A DNA stretch of 64,000 nt from Maratus speciosus (GCA_963932465.1 OZ010795.1:477514806-477578805); one strand, 5' to 3'; positions 31,352-43,560 are shown, numbered from the stretch's first letter. Numbers and translations: made by a program. Notes: a model not told the origin generated them from the sequence alone.

Positions 31352-32176
31352 TTTTTTACTAGGAGCAGGCGTGCTTAAAAATTAGTATATTTTACTAAAT
31401 GCATATTTTTATAAAATAAATGATAAAATTCAATATCTCTGTTCTGTTGCGTTATTCAAAATTGCATTCTGACGATAATAAAATATTTTAAATGGATTTT
31501 GAATTTGTTATTACTTTCAAGCATTATATGCAGTGGTGGGGAAAAAAGTAAACATCCCCAAATAACTCCACAATAAATAATTGTTGAAGAAAGTTACTGG
31601 TGCCAAACGATTGGACATAATGCCAACTTTTAAATGATGTATATAAAATTTTATTAGGGTGCCATCTACATATCAAAACGAACCCAAACTTTGCTTTTTT
31701 TTAATAGCAATACCCAAGTTTGACATTATAAATAAATTCAAGACCTTTCAACCTAAAAACAAATTTTTATGAAATTCGTACGATTAGTTCCAGAGAAATT
31801 AATTATTTTAAAATGGGCATATTTCATGGGCTGTATCCAAATTGAAGTTCGGTACTCGATTCTTGAAATGCTACAAAATGAATATGTCACTTCTATTAAT
31901 GTATAATTTCTTCTAAATATAGCCATTTCACCAAACGTTTCAATAAAATGAGTACAATGTATATTTTTTTCAAATTATGATTTTCTGTATCTCATAGACT
32001 CCACCTTAAACCATCATTTTGATATTTTTTATTCATAAATTAAAAAAATACTTAGGATGAAATTTGAAATTGAGAATTCGCATAAAATAGGACATAATAA
32101 ATATAAACCTATCAAAAAACTGTATGTTGCAATTCATATTCTTTTCGAATATCAATTTCCTCATTCATAATTCATA
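31352..32176. other. AT-rich stretch, no gene seen
   Basis: No coding signal or repeats recognised. Confidence 0.5.
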
Positions 32177-34199
32177 GGGGAGAGTAGCCTAATTTGGACC
32201 ACTTCACTTATTTTCAGGTGTAACTCACTTAATTTTTGGAATATCTGCAAAACATCATTACACGGGGTCAATCTATTCATCTACTAACTAAATAAAGCTT
32301 TAAATCAGTTTCTTTATGAAAATTTTAAATTTTATTTTAATTTGGAAAATTTGTCAAAAGTAGTCCGAATTCAGCAAATGGTCGCCTAAGTTGGACCCCC
32401 AGTCTCTTAAATTCGACCAAATAATATCAGGTTGTTTTAATGACTAGGGAATATAACTAATTTTATTAAAAGCAAAGTTTGCAATTAATGAAACGGTCAA
32501 ACAAAGTAACAGCAATGAAATATAATGAAATAAAATATCTGAAAATAAGAGTCATTGTTTTAAATCAAAATGTATCAAAATATAAATCAAAGTTATCAGT
32601 AATTAAGAATAGAAATTATGGAACTAATTGACAGTTACTTGAATATCATGTAAGAAGTGATGCAAAGCTTAAACATGAATTTCGTTTATTGATTTTTTTT
32701 CCAGCGCACACAACAGGGAACCGTATTGGGCAATCTGAACACTGAATCATTTCTGCCATTTGATTTTTCTTACAAATTAGGCAAAACCAAACACCACTGT
32801 CTAGATTTTTTATTTTAGATTCTGAATTATTAATTTTTTTTAGACAGAAGTTTCTTTGTATTATGTTTGTTGTTCTTCCCTTCCATCATTTTCTTGCTAA
32901 TTGCATTCCGCCTATTTTTTAAAACTTGGTGTTCCAATTTTTTTGTGCTGTGATAGCTTCCTTTTTGTCGTTTTTTTTTTTTTTCATTTCAAGGTTTACT
33001 TTATATGGCGAAGATGTTAAAACAACTGTTTTTTGACTCCCTCGGCATTTTGATTTAACTGAATTTAATAAGATAACATTTCTAATGATTTTTTGGCTTT
33101 TGGGGAGGATTTGTAGCTGCAGCCTTCTTGCAGGTCAATTTCTTCACAACTTATCCCCTCCTTTTTGTTTCCTATATCTTTAACAGCTTTTGCTGTCACG
33201 GGTGTATTTCTTCCAGACAGTTTTTCTGTGTCTTTCTCACCATTTTCAACATTACATTAAATAATTATTTAAAAAATATCCTCTATTGAAAAATACGCTA
33301 TGTTTAATCAAACGCAAACATTATATATTCAAACAGGATTGAATTCAGCCTGCCCCTCCCTTCCCCATGGAGCCTTGAAATAACTACTCCCCCGGAAGGT
33401 TTGAGATTTTATGCGTTTTAATGGCAAATAAGGGTAATTCGACCCTCCAAAACTGTAAAAAGTTTGCCTTCGCAAACATCCTCCAGAAGAAAAATGTTTG
33501 AATTCAACTCTCTAAACCAAATACCCCGTAGGAATAAGGTATTCAAAGAAAATAAATACAAATTCAAACAAGATAAAAGAAATTGCAAACAAAATTTATT
33601 GCATAAACATGTAAAAATATTTTTATGTTTATATAGGCTTAAACTGTATAAAAAAATTATTCCAGATATACAAAAGAAAACCTTGCATGGAGATAGAAAT
33701 CCATTATAAATATTAAAAAAATTAAAAAAAAAGTGTACAAAGCGTACCGTCCTCAAAATTCATTACTTACTTTTGAAATTTATGATTGCATATCTGGTCC
33801 AATTTAAGCAACTTAAATTGGCCCAATTACGACAACTGCGCCATTTTTTAAAACAGATAATCTCAAGACTAAGAACAAAAACGAAATGAAACAAATACGC
33901 GTGAAAAATATGCGCAATAAACAGATGAATTCATATATGTATATGAAAACATAACAACTTACCTTAGTTTTAAAGTATTCACTTACGTCTAGTAGGAAAC
34001 AATTAGATCAAAACAGCTAACTTTAGGTTTTTAGAAATTGTCTGAAAACAGCAAATGGGAGGCGGTTGCTTCTTCTAATTATGAGTGACGTCATTCTGAT
34101 GAGTAGGATTTCAGCGGTAGATGGCGTCTCTTCCTGCAATTAACGTTAGAATGGCAACGGTCCAATTAAAGCGGCGGTCCAAATATGGCTACTCTCCCC
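32177..34199 (-). mobile_element. pogo-like DNA transposon, internally decayed
   Basis: Flanked by TA (32175-32176 and 34200-34201). The terminal inverted repeats of about 25 bp read GGGGAGAGTAGCC then (T/C)AATTTGGACC on the left and the near-identical complement on the right. The 2-kb interior includes a minus-strand remnant of a transposase C-terminus (listed separately), but no DDE catalytic domain is visible, so the element has lost much of its gene. Ends starting GGGGAGA(G/C) with TA targets also bound the element at 55063-56024. Confidence 0.75.
32640..33245 (-). pseudogene. C-terminal remnant of a pogo-like transposase with PHD-finger-like tail
   Basis: The minus strand reads, in two or three frames: a Lys/Glu-rich linker (about 33245-33070, 'GRNTPVTAKAVKDI'), then RGSQKTVVLTSSPYKVNLEM (about 33045-32985), then WFCLICKKNQMAEMIQCSDC followed by PIRFPVVCAG (about 32805-32700). 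The last piece has the spacing of a PHD-type zinc finger (C-x2-C-x9-C-x2-C ... C), and 'VLTSSPYK' linkers followed by such fingers are known from arthropod pogo/Tigger-type transposases. The DDE domain that should precede is missing. The protein would bind ends of the element; the role of the finger is not established. Confidence 0.55.
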
Positions 34200-34600
34200 T
34201 ATTATAAAAATTTTTAAATTACAAATTCAATGTATTTATGCTTGTTTTTTTAGTATTATAACCAAACAAAAAAAATATCACACTAGGATTATTTCAGAAA
34301 AAATCAATAAAAATATGAATATGTAATTTAGCATTAGCTCTAAAATTTGAATATTTATAATTCAAAAACTTAGCATACAAATGAATTGAAATTTCGTTCC
34401 TTGACATAGTTTGAACGAAGATTTAAAACATATTATCAAAATTGGCTGTTGTCATTGATAAAAACGAATTTTGGTCTGTTTTTTATTTGTAGATAGCCCG
34501 CTAAGGGAATTTTATATGCGTCATTTAAAAGTAGAAGTTGTTTCTAATTGTTTAGCACCGGTAACTTTCTTCTATTATAATTTGCTGCAGAGTTAGCAGG
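34200..34600. other. AT-rich stretch, no gene seen
   Basis: No feature recognised before the satellite array begins. Confidence 0.5.
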
Positions 34601-34609
34601 AGGTGTTTG

Positions 34610-37600
34610 CATTTTTTTTCACAATTGTACGAAGCTTTATCGATATCATCAAAAGATTTTGATAAAATACACTTTTGATGATAAAGTACTTTCTCTATAC
34701 ATTCTATCGTAACATAAAGATAATGTATTTGAAATGGGGGGTGAGATTGAACATTTTGAAAAGAAGAAAAAAAAATCCAGTTTCCAGTAAACTTGATTTC
34801 TCTTTGTCATTGAAATGACAAAACCTTCTTTCCAAATAAGAGGAAGCGATGCAGCCTAATGCCTTTTTAAAGCTTTGAAATTGACTTTCGATTTCTATAA
34901 TAGTGCCTCTCACATGAATTTCCTATTTTTTTTCTTTTTACTGATTTCAATTTTTAGTCGTTACTTTCAATGACTGGATAAATGACGATTTATTTAATAT
35001 TAAAACACAAGGAGAGTCGATCATTCTTTGTTGACTGAGTAACTGTTACGTTCTTTCGAAGAAAGAAAATTATTAAAAAAATAGACGTTTATTATCGAAA
35101 TGACGAATGTGTACTTCCTAGGAGAGGTGTGCGTACTAATGCCTTTTCAAAGATTTGTAATTTGGTATCGATTTTTGGTATCGAGTGCCTATCTCACGAT
35201 AAAAAAAAAATGTGACTTCTTTACTAATGCCCATTTTTAGCAATTACTTTTAATGACTGGAAAATGGCGCTATATTTAGGATTAAAGGACAAGGAACACT
35301 AGCGATTTTTTAGTAACAGAGTAGCTTTTACTTCCGTTTGCAAAAATAACATTATTATAAAAAATAGAAGTTTGTTGTTGGAATAATGGAAACTTATATC
35401 CAAATAAGAAAAATTACACATACTAATTCATTTACAAAGCTTTGCAATTTGCTTTCGATTTGTATAATGTTGCCTCTCACACGAAGTAAAAAATTAGCTT
35501 TTTTTACCAATTTCAATTTTTGGTTATTGCTTTCAATGACTGGAAAAATGGTGCTATATTTAGGATTAACGTCGGTCATTTTTTAGTGAAAGAGTAGCTG
35601 TTACTTCGTTTCTAAAAATACCCCTATTATTAAAAAAATGAGAAGTTTTTTATTGAAATAATGAAAGATTATTTTCAAATGTGCGGATAGATGTGCATTT
35701 TCTGAACTTTGCAGTTTGATTTTGATTTCCATACGTTTGCTTCTCACAAGAATTTAAAATGCATATATCTTTTTTTATTAGCAATTGGAATTTTTAGCTA
35801 TCGTTTTCAATGGCTGGAAAATGGTGCTTTATTTATATCAAAGGTCAAGGAACGCCGATTATTCTTTGGTGACTGAATACCTAATACTTTCGTTTCTAAA
35901 GAAATGACTGGAAAAATGGTGCGATATTTAGAATTAAAGGACAAGGAAAACTGGTTATTTTTAGTAACAGAGTAGCCTTTACTTTTGTTTGTAAAAATAC
36001 CATTATTAAAAAAATTAGAAGTTTGTTGTTGAAATAATGGAAATTTATATTCATATGAGAAAAATTACACATACTAATTCATTTACAAAGCTTTGCCATT
36101 TGCTTTCGATTTGTATGAGGTTGCCTCTCACACGAAGTAAAAAAATTGCTTTTTTTTAGCAATTTAAATTTTTGGTTATTGCTTTCAATGACTGGAAAAA
36201 TGGTGCTATATTTAGGATTAACGTCTGTCATTCTTTAGTGAAAGAATAGCTGTTACTTTCGTTTCTAAAAATACCCCCATTATTAATAAAACGAGAAGCT
36301 TTTTATTGAAATAATGAAAGATTATTTTCAAATGTGCGAAAAGATATCCATTTTCAAAATTTTGCAGTTTCAATTTGATTTCTATTAGTTTGCTTCTCAG
36401 AAGAATTTAAAATGTATATATATTTTTTATTAGCAATTGAAATTTTTAGCTATTGTCTTCATTGGCTGGAAAATGGTGCTTTATTTATATTAAAGGACAA
36501 GGAACGCCGATTATTCTTTGGTGACGGAATACCTATTACTTTCGTTTCTAAAGAAACGACTGGAAAAATGGTGCTATATTTAGGATTAAAGGACAAGGAA
36601 CACTGGTCATATTTTAGTAACAGAGTAGCCTTTGCTTTTGTTTGTAAAAATAACATTATTATAAAAATGAGAAGTTTGATGTTGAAATAATGAAAACTTA
36701 TATCCAAATGAGAAAAATTACAAATATTAATTCATTTACAAAGCTTTTCAATTTGCTTTCGATTTGTATAAGGTACTCTCACACGAAGTAAAAAAAATTG
36801 CTTTTTTTTACGAATCTCAATTTTTGGTTATTGCTTTCCATGACTGGAAAAATGGTGCTATATTTAGGATTAACGTCGGTCATATTTAGTGAAAGAGTAG
36901 CTGTTACTTTCTTTTCTAAAAAAACCCCCATTATTAAAAAAAAAGGGAAGTTTTTTATTGAAATAATGAAAGAATATTTTGAAATGTGAAGAAATATACA
37001 TATGCATTTTCAAAACTTAGTATTTTGATTCTGATTTCTATAAGTTTGATTCTCACAATAATTTAAAATGTTTGTATCTTTTTTTATTAGCAATTGCAAT
37101 TTCTAGCTATTGTTTTAAATGGTTGGAAAATGGTGCTTGATTTATATTAAAGGACAAGGAACGCCGATCATTCTTTGGTGACTGAATACCTTTTATTTTC
37201 GTTTCTAAAGAAAACATTATTACCAAAAATTAAAAATTTGTTATTGAAGTAACAAAAGTTAATTTCGAAATGAGAGGAGGTATATGTACTAATGACTTTC
37301 AAAGATTCGTTACCTGCTTTCGGTATCTACAAGAGTGACTTTCACACGAATTTAAAAATATTTCTTTTTTTTTCTTGCAATTTTCATTTTTAGCTTGCTT
37401 TTATACTTTCAATGACTTGAAAAATAGTACTTTATTTATGATTAATCGGCGACATGGAACACTTTTATTTTCCAACACTGTGAAAATCGTGCCTTACTTA
37501 TGATTAATCCATCCTATGAATTCACCTATGTATTCACCTATGAATACCATCATTTTGCTTTTTTCAGGAGGTATTATCTGAGGGATTCTTTATATAAATG

Positions 37601-38345
37601 AATGTTTTATGTTATCAGCAAATTTCACACCATAAATCTTTATTGATTTTTTTTCGAGTGAGAATTAATAATAGGATTCTAAAATAAGAAGATATACAAG
37701 AAATTGTGGAACTTAATTCTATGACCTTACTAAAACTGTGCAAAATATTTAATAATTTTTTGATCTAACTCAAAACATGTAATTTTTTCCATACTTTGTC
37801 ATTAAACAAGAATGTTGTTTTGAAATTAATAGTTAAATTTTTTAGTCAAATACGTTGTCACCAAAGAAAAAATATAATTTTCAATAAAGAAATTTCCATA
37901 CGAGAGTTATGTCTTAAATGCGCAAATTAAGGAAGTTTTTCTACACCGTATGCATGAATTAGGAAGCCCATGAAATGCCTAAATCGTTCAGCTGTGCAAC
38001 TCTTCAAGCTATCCCTATCAATCATAAAATATTTCAGTTGAACTTTGAATTTGCTATCATCTTCAAGCTTTATGCACAAAACTTTATTGGCATCATCAAA
38101 AGGATGTGATAAAATATACTTGTGATGATAGATTTTTTTCTTTAGTGTTCACTCTACCATAGTTCATAGATAATGCATTTCAAATGAGGGTGAGATCGAA
38201 CATTTTGAAAAGAAAAAGAAAAGAATAACATTCGAGCTCCCAGTGACTCCGATTTTCCTTTGTTATTGAAATAACAATAGCTTACATCCAAATGAGAAGA
38301 GCAATACGGCCTAAAGTCTTTTTAAAGGTTTGGATTTGATTTCGA
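34610..38345. repeat. Satellite array, block 1 (~275-285-bp monomers, ~651-bp higher-order unit)
   Basis: Monomers share the landmarks 'ttcaatgactgg-aaaatggtgctatattta', 'aaaggacaaggaac', 'gattattctttggtgac', 'tattgaaataatgaaa', 'ctttgcaatttgctttcgattt' and 'cctctcacacgaa'. Positions of the 'aatgactgg' anchor (35252, 35535, 35809, 35903, 36187, 36461, 36554, 36839, 37118, 37411) show spacings of 283, 274, 94, 284, 274, 93, 285, 279 and 293, so a 651-bp higher-order unit repeats at least twice between 35252 and 36554. Both edges (34610-34900 and 37930-38345) carry the variant that includes the coding-like segment also seen near 23.5 kb. No intact gene. Confidence 0.85.
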
Positions 38346-39094
38346 CATCATTAAATGTGTTTTTTAAGGAAGGGTGCGGGGGGCTGAGATTACCTTCAAC
38401 AGCTCGATATTACTTGATTTTTAACAGATAATTACGAAATTCTTGGAGCTGTAAGTATTTCTTAAAATTCAAAAAAAAAAAAAAAGAAAAAAAATTGTAA
38501 AGTGTACAAATTTTTCTTTACGAATTTCTTTAAATACTTTTGAAGAAAAATAATTAGAAATTAATTTAATTAAGACATAGTAATTAAGGATTTTCAGAAA
38601 AGGTGATCTGACATACATGTGTTTCGCGCAGGATTATTAGAAATATATTCCATATATCCAGTTAATATTACATGTATATTCATAAACTATTGTACTTTAT
38701 CTTCAACCTCAAATAATAATCAAGTTTACAGATGAAATTATTTTTTCAGGCAATTAAAAAATAAAATAAAAAATTTATGACAAAATTTATAAAAAAAAAA
38801 AAATTCAAAAATAAATAAACATATTACAGGTACTTGCTTAAAAATAGCTAGAGGTTATAAAAATGTATAAAATACAATGTAAAACAAAATATTAAGTTTC
38901 TACGTTGCTTAGTTTTGCAAATATAGTGCCCGCAATGTTAAAAATATCTGTTTAGAGAAAAATGACTTTAAAGTTAAAGTTTATCCCGATTTGTATAGGT
39001 TCCACACATTTTATCATTGTATAATAATGTATAAATTATGTATAAATTAACTTTCTAATACGCTATTATAATAAGCTATTAATATAATTAATAA

Positions 39095-39310
39095 GCTTTG
39101 GCCAGATTACGCAGCGAAGTACCTTTACAGATCGATTTTAAAAATAGCAAGTTAATTTATACATCAAGATTTTATTTACCATCCATAATCCGAGAATCAA
39201 TAGAGATATTTTTACGTAACAAGAATATTTGCAATGATTCAATGTCCCTTGATTTACCTAAAATATGGAAAGAGATGCTATGTAATTTTAATAACAATAG
39301 TAAAAATTAA
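39095..39310 (+). pseudogene. C-terminal piece of a Penelope-like protein
   Basis: The frame reads IDFKNSKLIYTSRFYLPSII followed by RESIEIFLRNKNICN and SLDLPKIWK, resembling the segment after the GIY-YIG core of Penelope-like proteins ('R-E-(A/S)-I-E-I-x-(K/R)' with 'LP-x-IW' near the end). The reading frame ends naturally at 39310. Upstream endonuclease core and RT are missing. Confidence 0.6.
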
Positions 39311-39555
39311 TCCACGCTTGCAAATAGCCAAGAAAATTTTATTTTTATTTTATTTTATGTATTGCAATGTTTTTCATTATGCATGTTGTCTCGTAACATT
39401 ATTTACTATGTTACTCTTTTGTTAAATTATATGAAAATTAATCCACGCTCACAAATAACTAATTTAATTTTAATTTAACTTTATGTTTGCAATGCTTTTC
39501 ATTATGCATCATGTCTCGCGACATTGTTTACTATGTTTATTGTTTTTAAATTATG
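39304..39555 (+). repeat. ~125-bp tandem duplication in the PLE 3' region
   Basis: Two diverged copies, 39304-39428 and 39432-39555, share aattaatccacgct, aatgttttt/cttttcattatgcat, gtctcg-aacatt and tttactatgtt. Confidence 0.75.
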
Positions 39556-39578
39556 TGAAAATATTTTGTATCCTGAAT

Positions 39579-39623
39579 GATTTTGAAAATGTCGCCGTTG
39601 GTGTGACGAAACGATCGTCAATC
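39579..39623 (+). ncRNA. Degenerate hammerhead-like motif in the PLE 3' region
   Basis: Stem I left strand GATT (39579-39582) pairs with AATC (39620-39623). The CTGATGA core position reads TTGAAAA (two core changes). Stem II pairs GTCGC with GTGAC through one G-U pair. Core GAA is kept (39608-39610). Helix III is a perfect 8-base palindrome ACGATCGT (39611-39618), followed by C at the cleavage position. As in the motif near 6.1 kb, one extra base sits between the core and stem II. The core changes should abolish cleavage. Confidence 0.4.
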
Positions 39624-39714
39624 TTAATAAATATATTTTATCACTTTTTATAGCATTATTTTACATAATCTGTTTATAAGTGATTGTTATACATGTTTTT
39701 ATACACTTATCACT

Positions 39715-40009
39715 ATACACTCTATCGTAACATAAAGATATTGTATTTGAAATGGGGGTGAGACCAAACATTTTGAAAAGAAATAAGAAAAAAAACTCCA
39801 TTTTCCAGTAAATTTGATTGATCTTTGTTATTGAAATAACGAAATCTTATTTCCAAATAGGAAGAGATACAGCCTAATGTCTTTTTAAAGCTTTGAAATT
39901 GGCTTTCGATTTCCATAATAGTGCTTCTCACACGATTTTCTTTTACTTTCTTTTTACCAATTTCAATTTTTAGTCGTTACTTTCAATGACTGGATAAATG
40001 ACGCTTTAT
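39715..40009. repeat. Satellite array, block 2
   Basis: A monomer of the same family (aatgactggataaatgacgctttattt). It is interrupted at its TTAA by the piggyBac element and continues at 42309. Confidence 0.85.
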
Positions 40010-40013
40010 TTAA

Positions 40014-42308
40014 CCTTTCGCCGGGCGCGCAAATTTTCATCACATGAGCGGGCGGGCGTTGTAGATTGTACAACAGGGGTAAAGCATTCAATCATTGCTG
40101 CTTTATTTTAATTTTACAAATAATTTAACATAGAAATATCATATAAGTTATCCTTGATCACAATTTATGAAAGTATTCCGTAATACACTGAGATTAATGT
40201 TGTTATAATATATTAAATCAGAGGTTTAAATGTATAAAAGAAGTTATTTACTACTACAAGCACAAAGTATAAAACCTAATAATGAATTAGTATAAACGAT
40301 AATTAAGTAATTTAGGACATTCAGAATTAGTCATATATTCCATCTACATTATTTGCTTCACATGGCAGGCATAAGGATATCTTTATTGAATACTGTTTAC
40401 AGATAAAACTTACGCATTTTATCACTTCATTGTAGATGAGGAATTTAAGTTTCAGTCTCACATATAACAGACCTCTCTTTTATATTATTTTATGTTACCT
40501 CTTCCAAATTTTCGGTTGAACGATGTATATCAAGTAAAGCCTACACATCTCGAGGTAAAGACGGAATTTGAGCTCTGAATATGAGATGCTCTTTTATAGG
40601 GGATATTGAGAGTGTTCTCAAAAAAGTAATTCTTCGGCTTGGCACTTTATCAACATTATTCAGTAGAAATAATACACCTTAATTTATCCTTGCAATGTTA
40701 ATAATAGTCTAAAGTATGACAAGAGGTCACCTTCTTGTTATCCGAGACATAGAATAAGACGCATACATTTTATCGCAAGTATCAGCACCTTCGTTAGTCA
40801 TATTGTAATCAAGAATTATTTCAGGTTTTACACACTCTGCATCAATGTCTGTTTTATCATGAAGGGCTAGACACTAATACCACTGCTTTGTTCTATTTTG
40901 GTATATATGAAACAAGTGTTTTATTTTTCTGAAAACCAGAGATAGAAGTACCCACAACTCTATGTCTTCCTGGTAAAAATTCTAAACGAATTTCTTTTTT
41001 ATTTTTCTTTACTGTACCAATGAATGTAATTTTCTTTTATCAATTTAATCAACCTGCGGAAAGCTTGAGTACCAGTTATCGGTTGTAAGGTTTTTAGTAG
41101 AGTTTGCAATAGGCGCTACTAAACGTTTGACAAAGTCTAATGGTTTGATCTCTACTGTGAAAACCCCAGACGGCGGTTTATAGATGTACATTTCCATTTT
41201 GTTTCAGTAAAATGTTTTAGCATCAAATATTGCGAATATTTTGGTGCCATACTTAGCAGGTTTGCTTGGGATGTATTGAATCCAAGAGCAAAGTCCTCTA
41301 AAAGAATGTAATATCTCATCAATTGTTATAAATTGGCTTGCATTATAAGATTTCAAACAATTTTGAACAAATGAATCCCAAGTTGAACGAATGGCAGCTG
41401 GTTTATCTGATTTTTACCTTTCAGATCTAGTATCTATATCATCGAATTGAATACAGCGAAGTAAAAACAAAAATCGCTTATAATTCATAGCTGCTTATAA
41501 AATAGAGCAGTCCGATCAAAGCCATAAACTCATTTCTAGACGCCCGATTATACTTATCTTCTATTTTGTCTATATATTTATTAGTGCAATCAATTATTTC
41601 ATCAATCATGTGCAGATCAATCAATTTTAGAAAAATGTTGATTTCAGAAGTAGTTCCTTTTGCATATGCAGTTGGTCCTGGCAAATCCTTTATAATATTT
41701 GTGTACTTGGTTTTGGAGGTTTTTACGATACCCTCTATTTTCCACTTTGTGACTTTATCTTTTCCCGTATAAAAATTTTTGTCACTGTTATTTTCAATAA
41801 TCTCATTATCACATGCATTTATTTAAGTGTCACTTCTGTTATTTTCCTCTTCTAAATTTTTATCATTCAAATCTTCGTCCCGTTCAGTAAATTGCAGATC
41901 TTCTTCAATATCAATATTATCAATATCACTGTCTTCATTAAAATATTTCGTTAGATAATCCACCATGTCGCTGTTATCTTTAAAATACCTGTTTTGTTTA
42001 GACATTATTTTAACTCAAATCCCATTAAATGGACTTAGAAAAAATTTCACTGAGAAATATTCTACTGAGAGAGAATTTCACCAGCAGGCGCGCGTTGCAT
42101 AAAGTACAACACAACACATGCTCACAGATTAAAATGATAAGTGCACCTAATTGCGCAATCTGAAATGCAAATAACTTTCAGGAAGTGGGGATGGAGATCC
42201 AACTGAAGAATACAAATGGTTATTAACGCTCTCTACTACTTGAATTTTCTTTTAAAGAAAAAAGAAAGCTAATGTTGTACTTTTTACAACGGCGCGCCCG
42301 GCGGAAGG
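40014..42308 (-). mobile_element. piggyBac transposon, decayed
   Basis: Flanked by TTAA (40010-40013 and 42309-42312), with 17-bp terminal inverted repeats CCTTTCGCCGGGCGCGC (left) and CCTTCCGCCGGGCGCGC (from the right, one mismatch). Joining the flanks restores an uninterrupted satellite monomer ('gctttatttaatattaaaggacaagg'), which confirms insertion. Subterminal short palindromes based on GTTGTA / TACAAC lie just inside both ends. One transposase pseudogene on the minus strand fills most of the interior. Confidence 0.95.
40640..42005 (-). pseudogene. piggyBac transposase pseudogene
   Basis: The start at 42005 opens an acidic N-terminus (DSDIDNIDIEEDLQFTERDE), then after a stop GPTAYAKGTTSEINIFLKLI and NRASRNEFMALIGLLYF, the N-terminal part of the DDE_Tnp_1_7 domain. 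An apparent small deletion follows. The domain then continues with RFLFLLRCIQFDDIDTRSER, AAIRSTWDSFV, a TIDEIL-x3-RG segment (first catalytic Asp), IPSKPAKYGTKIF, TTDNWYSS (second Asp), and near 40730-40790 YNMTNEGADTCDK (third Asp region) and YSMSRITRR. Several stops and frameshifts separate these blocks. The C-terminal Cys-rich finger is not recognised. The enzyme would excise precisely at TTAA. Confidence 0.85.
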
Positions 42309-42594
42309 TTAATATTAAAGGACAAGGCAAGTGGATAATTCTTTGATTACAGAGCAGCTTTTACGTTCAATTGAAAAATATATATATTATGTAAAATTAA
42401 AAGTTTCTTATCTAAATGACGAATGTTTACTTCCAAATGAGGAGAGGTGTGCATACTAATGCCTTTTCAAAGATTTGTAATTTGGTTTCGATTTCTGTAA
42501 GAGTACTCTGCTACGAATTAAAAAAAAAATACTTTTTTAATAATATCCATTTTTAGATATTACATTCAACGGCTGAGAAAATGATGCTACTTAG
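42309..42594. repeat. Satellite array, block 3
   Basis: Continuation of the monomer broken by piggyBac, then into a second monomer that ends at 42594, where the non-LTR element begins. Confidence 0.85.
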
Positions 42595-42793
42595 AACTTT
42601 GAGAGGGAGGTTCTCTGAGACCTATAGTGGCAGGCTGTTGTCTCAAATGATCCAAGAAACAGGTTTAAATAATGATACAGAAAACATGTTGTTAGAAGCA
42701 ATCAGTACTTTTGAAAAAGCGGCGGGTAAACATACGAAAATCATTTGATCGAGAGAACATGTTCAGAAAGTACTTATAAGAATGAAAACAACT

Positions 42794-43560
42794 TTAATTC
42801 AAAACAGAGCTGTCCCAGCATAAAGTGCAAAGAGTATGGTATCTATCACATGAGAAGAGAATATGTTCCACGGAGTCAGTAACCATGCAGCTACTACATT
42901 TATCATCGTCGATCAGCCCGAAGCGGAAGAGGATCGCAGGTGTAATTAGCATCTTAAAAAGCAGCCGTAAGATCATCAGATCTTCGCGTCTGTTAGTAAC
43001 CCAATTAGAAGTTCGCTTAATAGATGGGATGTCACCAAGGGCCATGACGTATTTACTTGACTTGTACTGACGATCCGATACCAGGTAGTTTCTCCGTTTT
43101 TGGTATCGAACGAGATCATCAAGGGGAGCCAGTCAATCAGCACGTCAGAGTCAGACACATTTTTAGCTAGACGATCAACCTGTTCCTTTAGGGGATTCCC
43201 CAATGGCCCGGTACCCAACAGATACAAATCTTGCCAAAAACGGAGCGACCCTTTGGAACTTGTTGTTTAGCCAAAGAATAATCCTGGGACACTTGAATGT
43301 AACTGCTTGAAGCACCTTGATCACGGACATGCTGCCCGTAAGAATGACAACAGGATGATTCCAGATGCAAGCTCGTCGAGAACCGTGCCGATTGCTGATG
43401 CTTCAGCAGTAAAGATTGAGTTTTCTGACTGAACTCTGTAGCTGAAATTAGAGGTGGCCATGCACCCTGCTATGGATATAATAGAAGGAGACTTTGAAGC
43501 ATCCGTGGCAACAATAATACATGGGTTGGTGAACTTCTGAATGAAGTCATTATAGAGAGG
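42794..43560 (-). pseudogene. RNase H domain and C-terminal Cys-rich region of the non-LTR ORF2
   Basis: RNase H reads IIVATDASKS (first catalytic Asp), then FTAEASAIGTVLDEL (catalytic Glu), then a disrupted stretch where the next Asp should be, then the C-terminal part 'GPLGNPLKEQVDRLAKN', which corresponds to the usual GH-x-G-I-x-GNE-x-(A/V)-D-x-LA-(R/K) with His and Gly altered. Downstream, near 42900-42940, CSSCMVTDSVEHILFSCDRY is the C-x2-C-x(7)-H-x4-C finger at the end of such ORF2 proteins. At least three frame changes occur. Confidence 0.75.

Larger units (their letters stand above)
38346..39714 (+). mobile_element. 5'-truncated Penelope-like element inserted in the array
   Basis: Array sequence stops near 38345 and resumes near 39715. 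The right half of the gap (39050-39640) is clearly PLE: it has the C-terminal protein piece, a ~125-bp tandem duplication in the 3' region, and a hammerhead-like motif. The left half (38346-39050) is AT-rich with no motif and may be PLE sequence too decayed to read or unrelated filler. No reverse transcriptase is present. Confidence 0.55.

Noticed and set aside
33464..33709. 81-codon plus-strand and 112-codon minus-strand frames inside the pogo-like element
   Set aside because: They overlap each other, are Lys/Phe-rich from AT bias and show no domain; the recognisable transposase piece lies elsewhere.
35386..36989. Several 60-90-codon frames in the satellite
   Set aside because: They recur in register with the satellite monomers on both strands and break in neighbouring monomers; no sign of protein conservation.
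38460..38480. A-run as poly(A) tail of a retroposon inserted in the array
   Set aside because: No element body with recognisable features ends there and no target duplication was found.
42825..43070. Plus-strand frames opposite the non-LTR ORF2
   Set aside because: Antisense shadows of the RNase H and C-terminal finger region.
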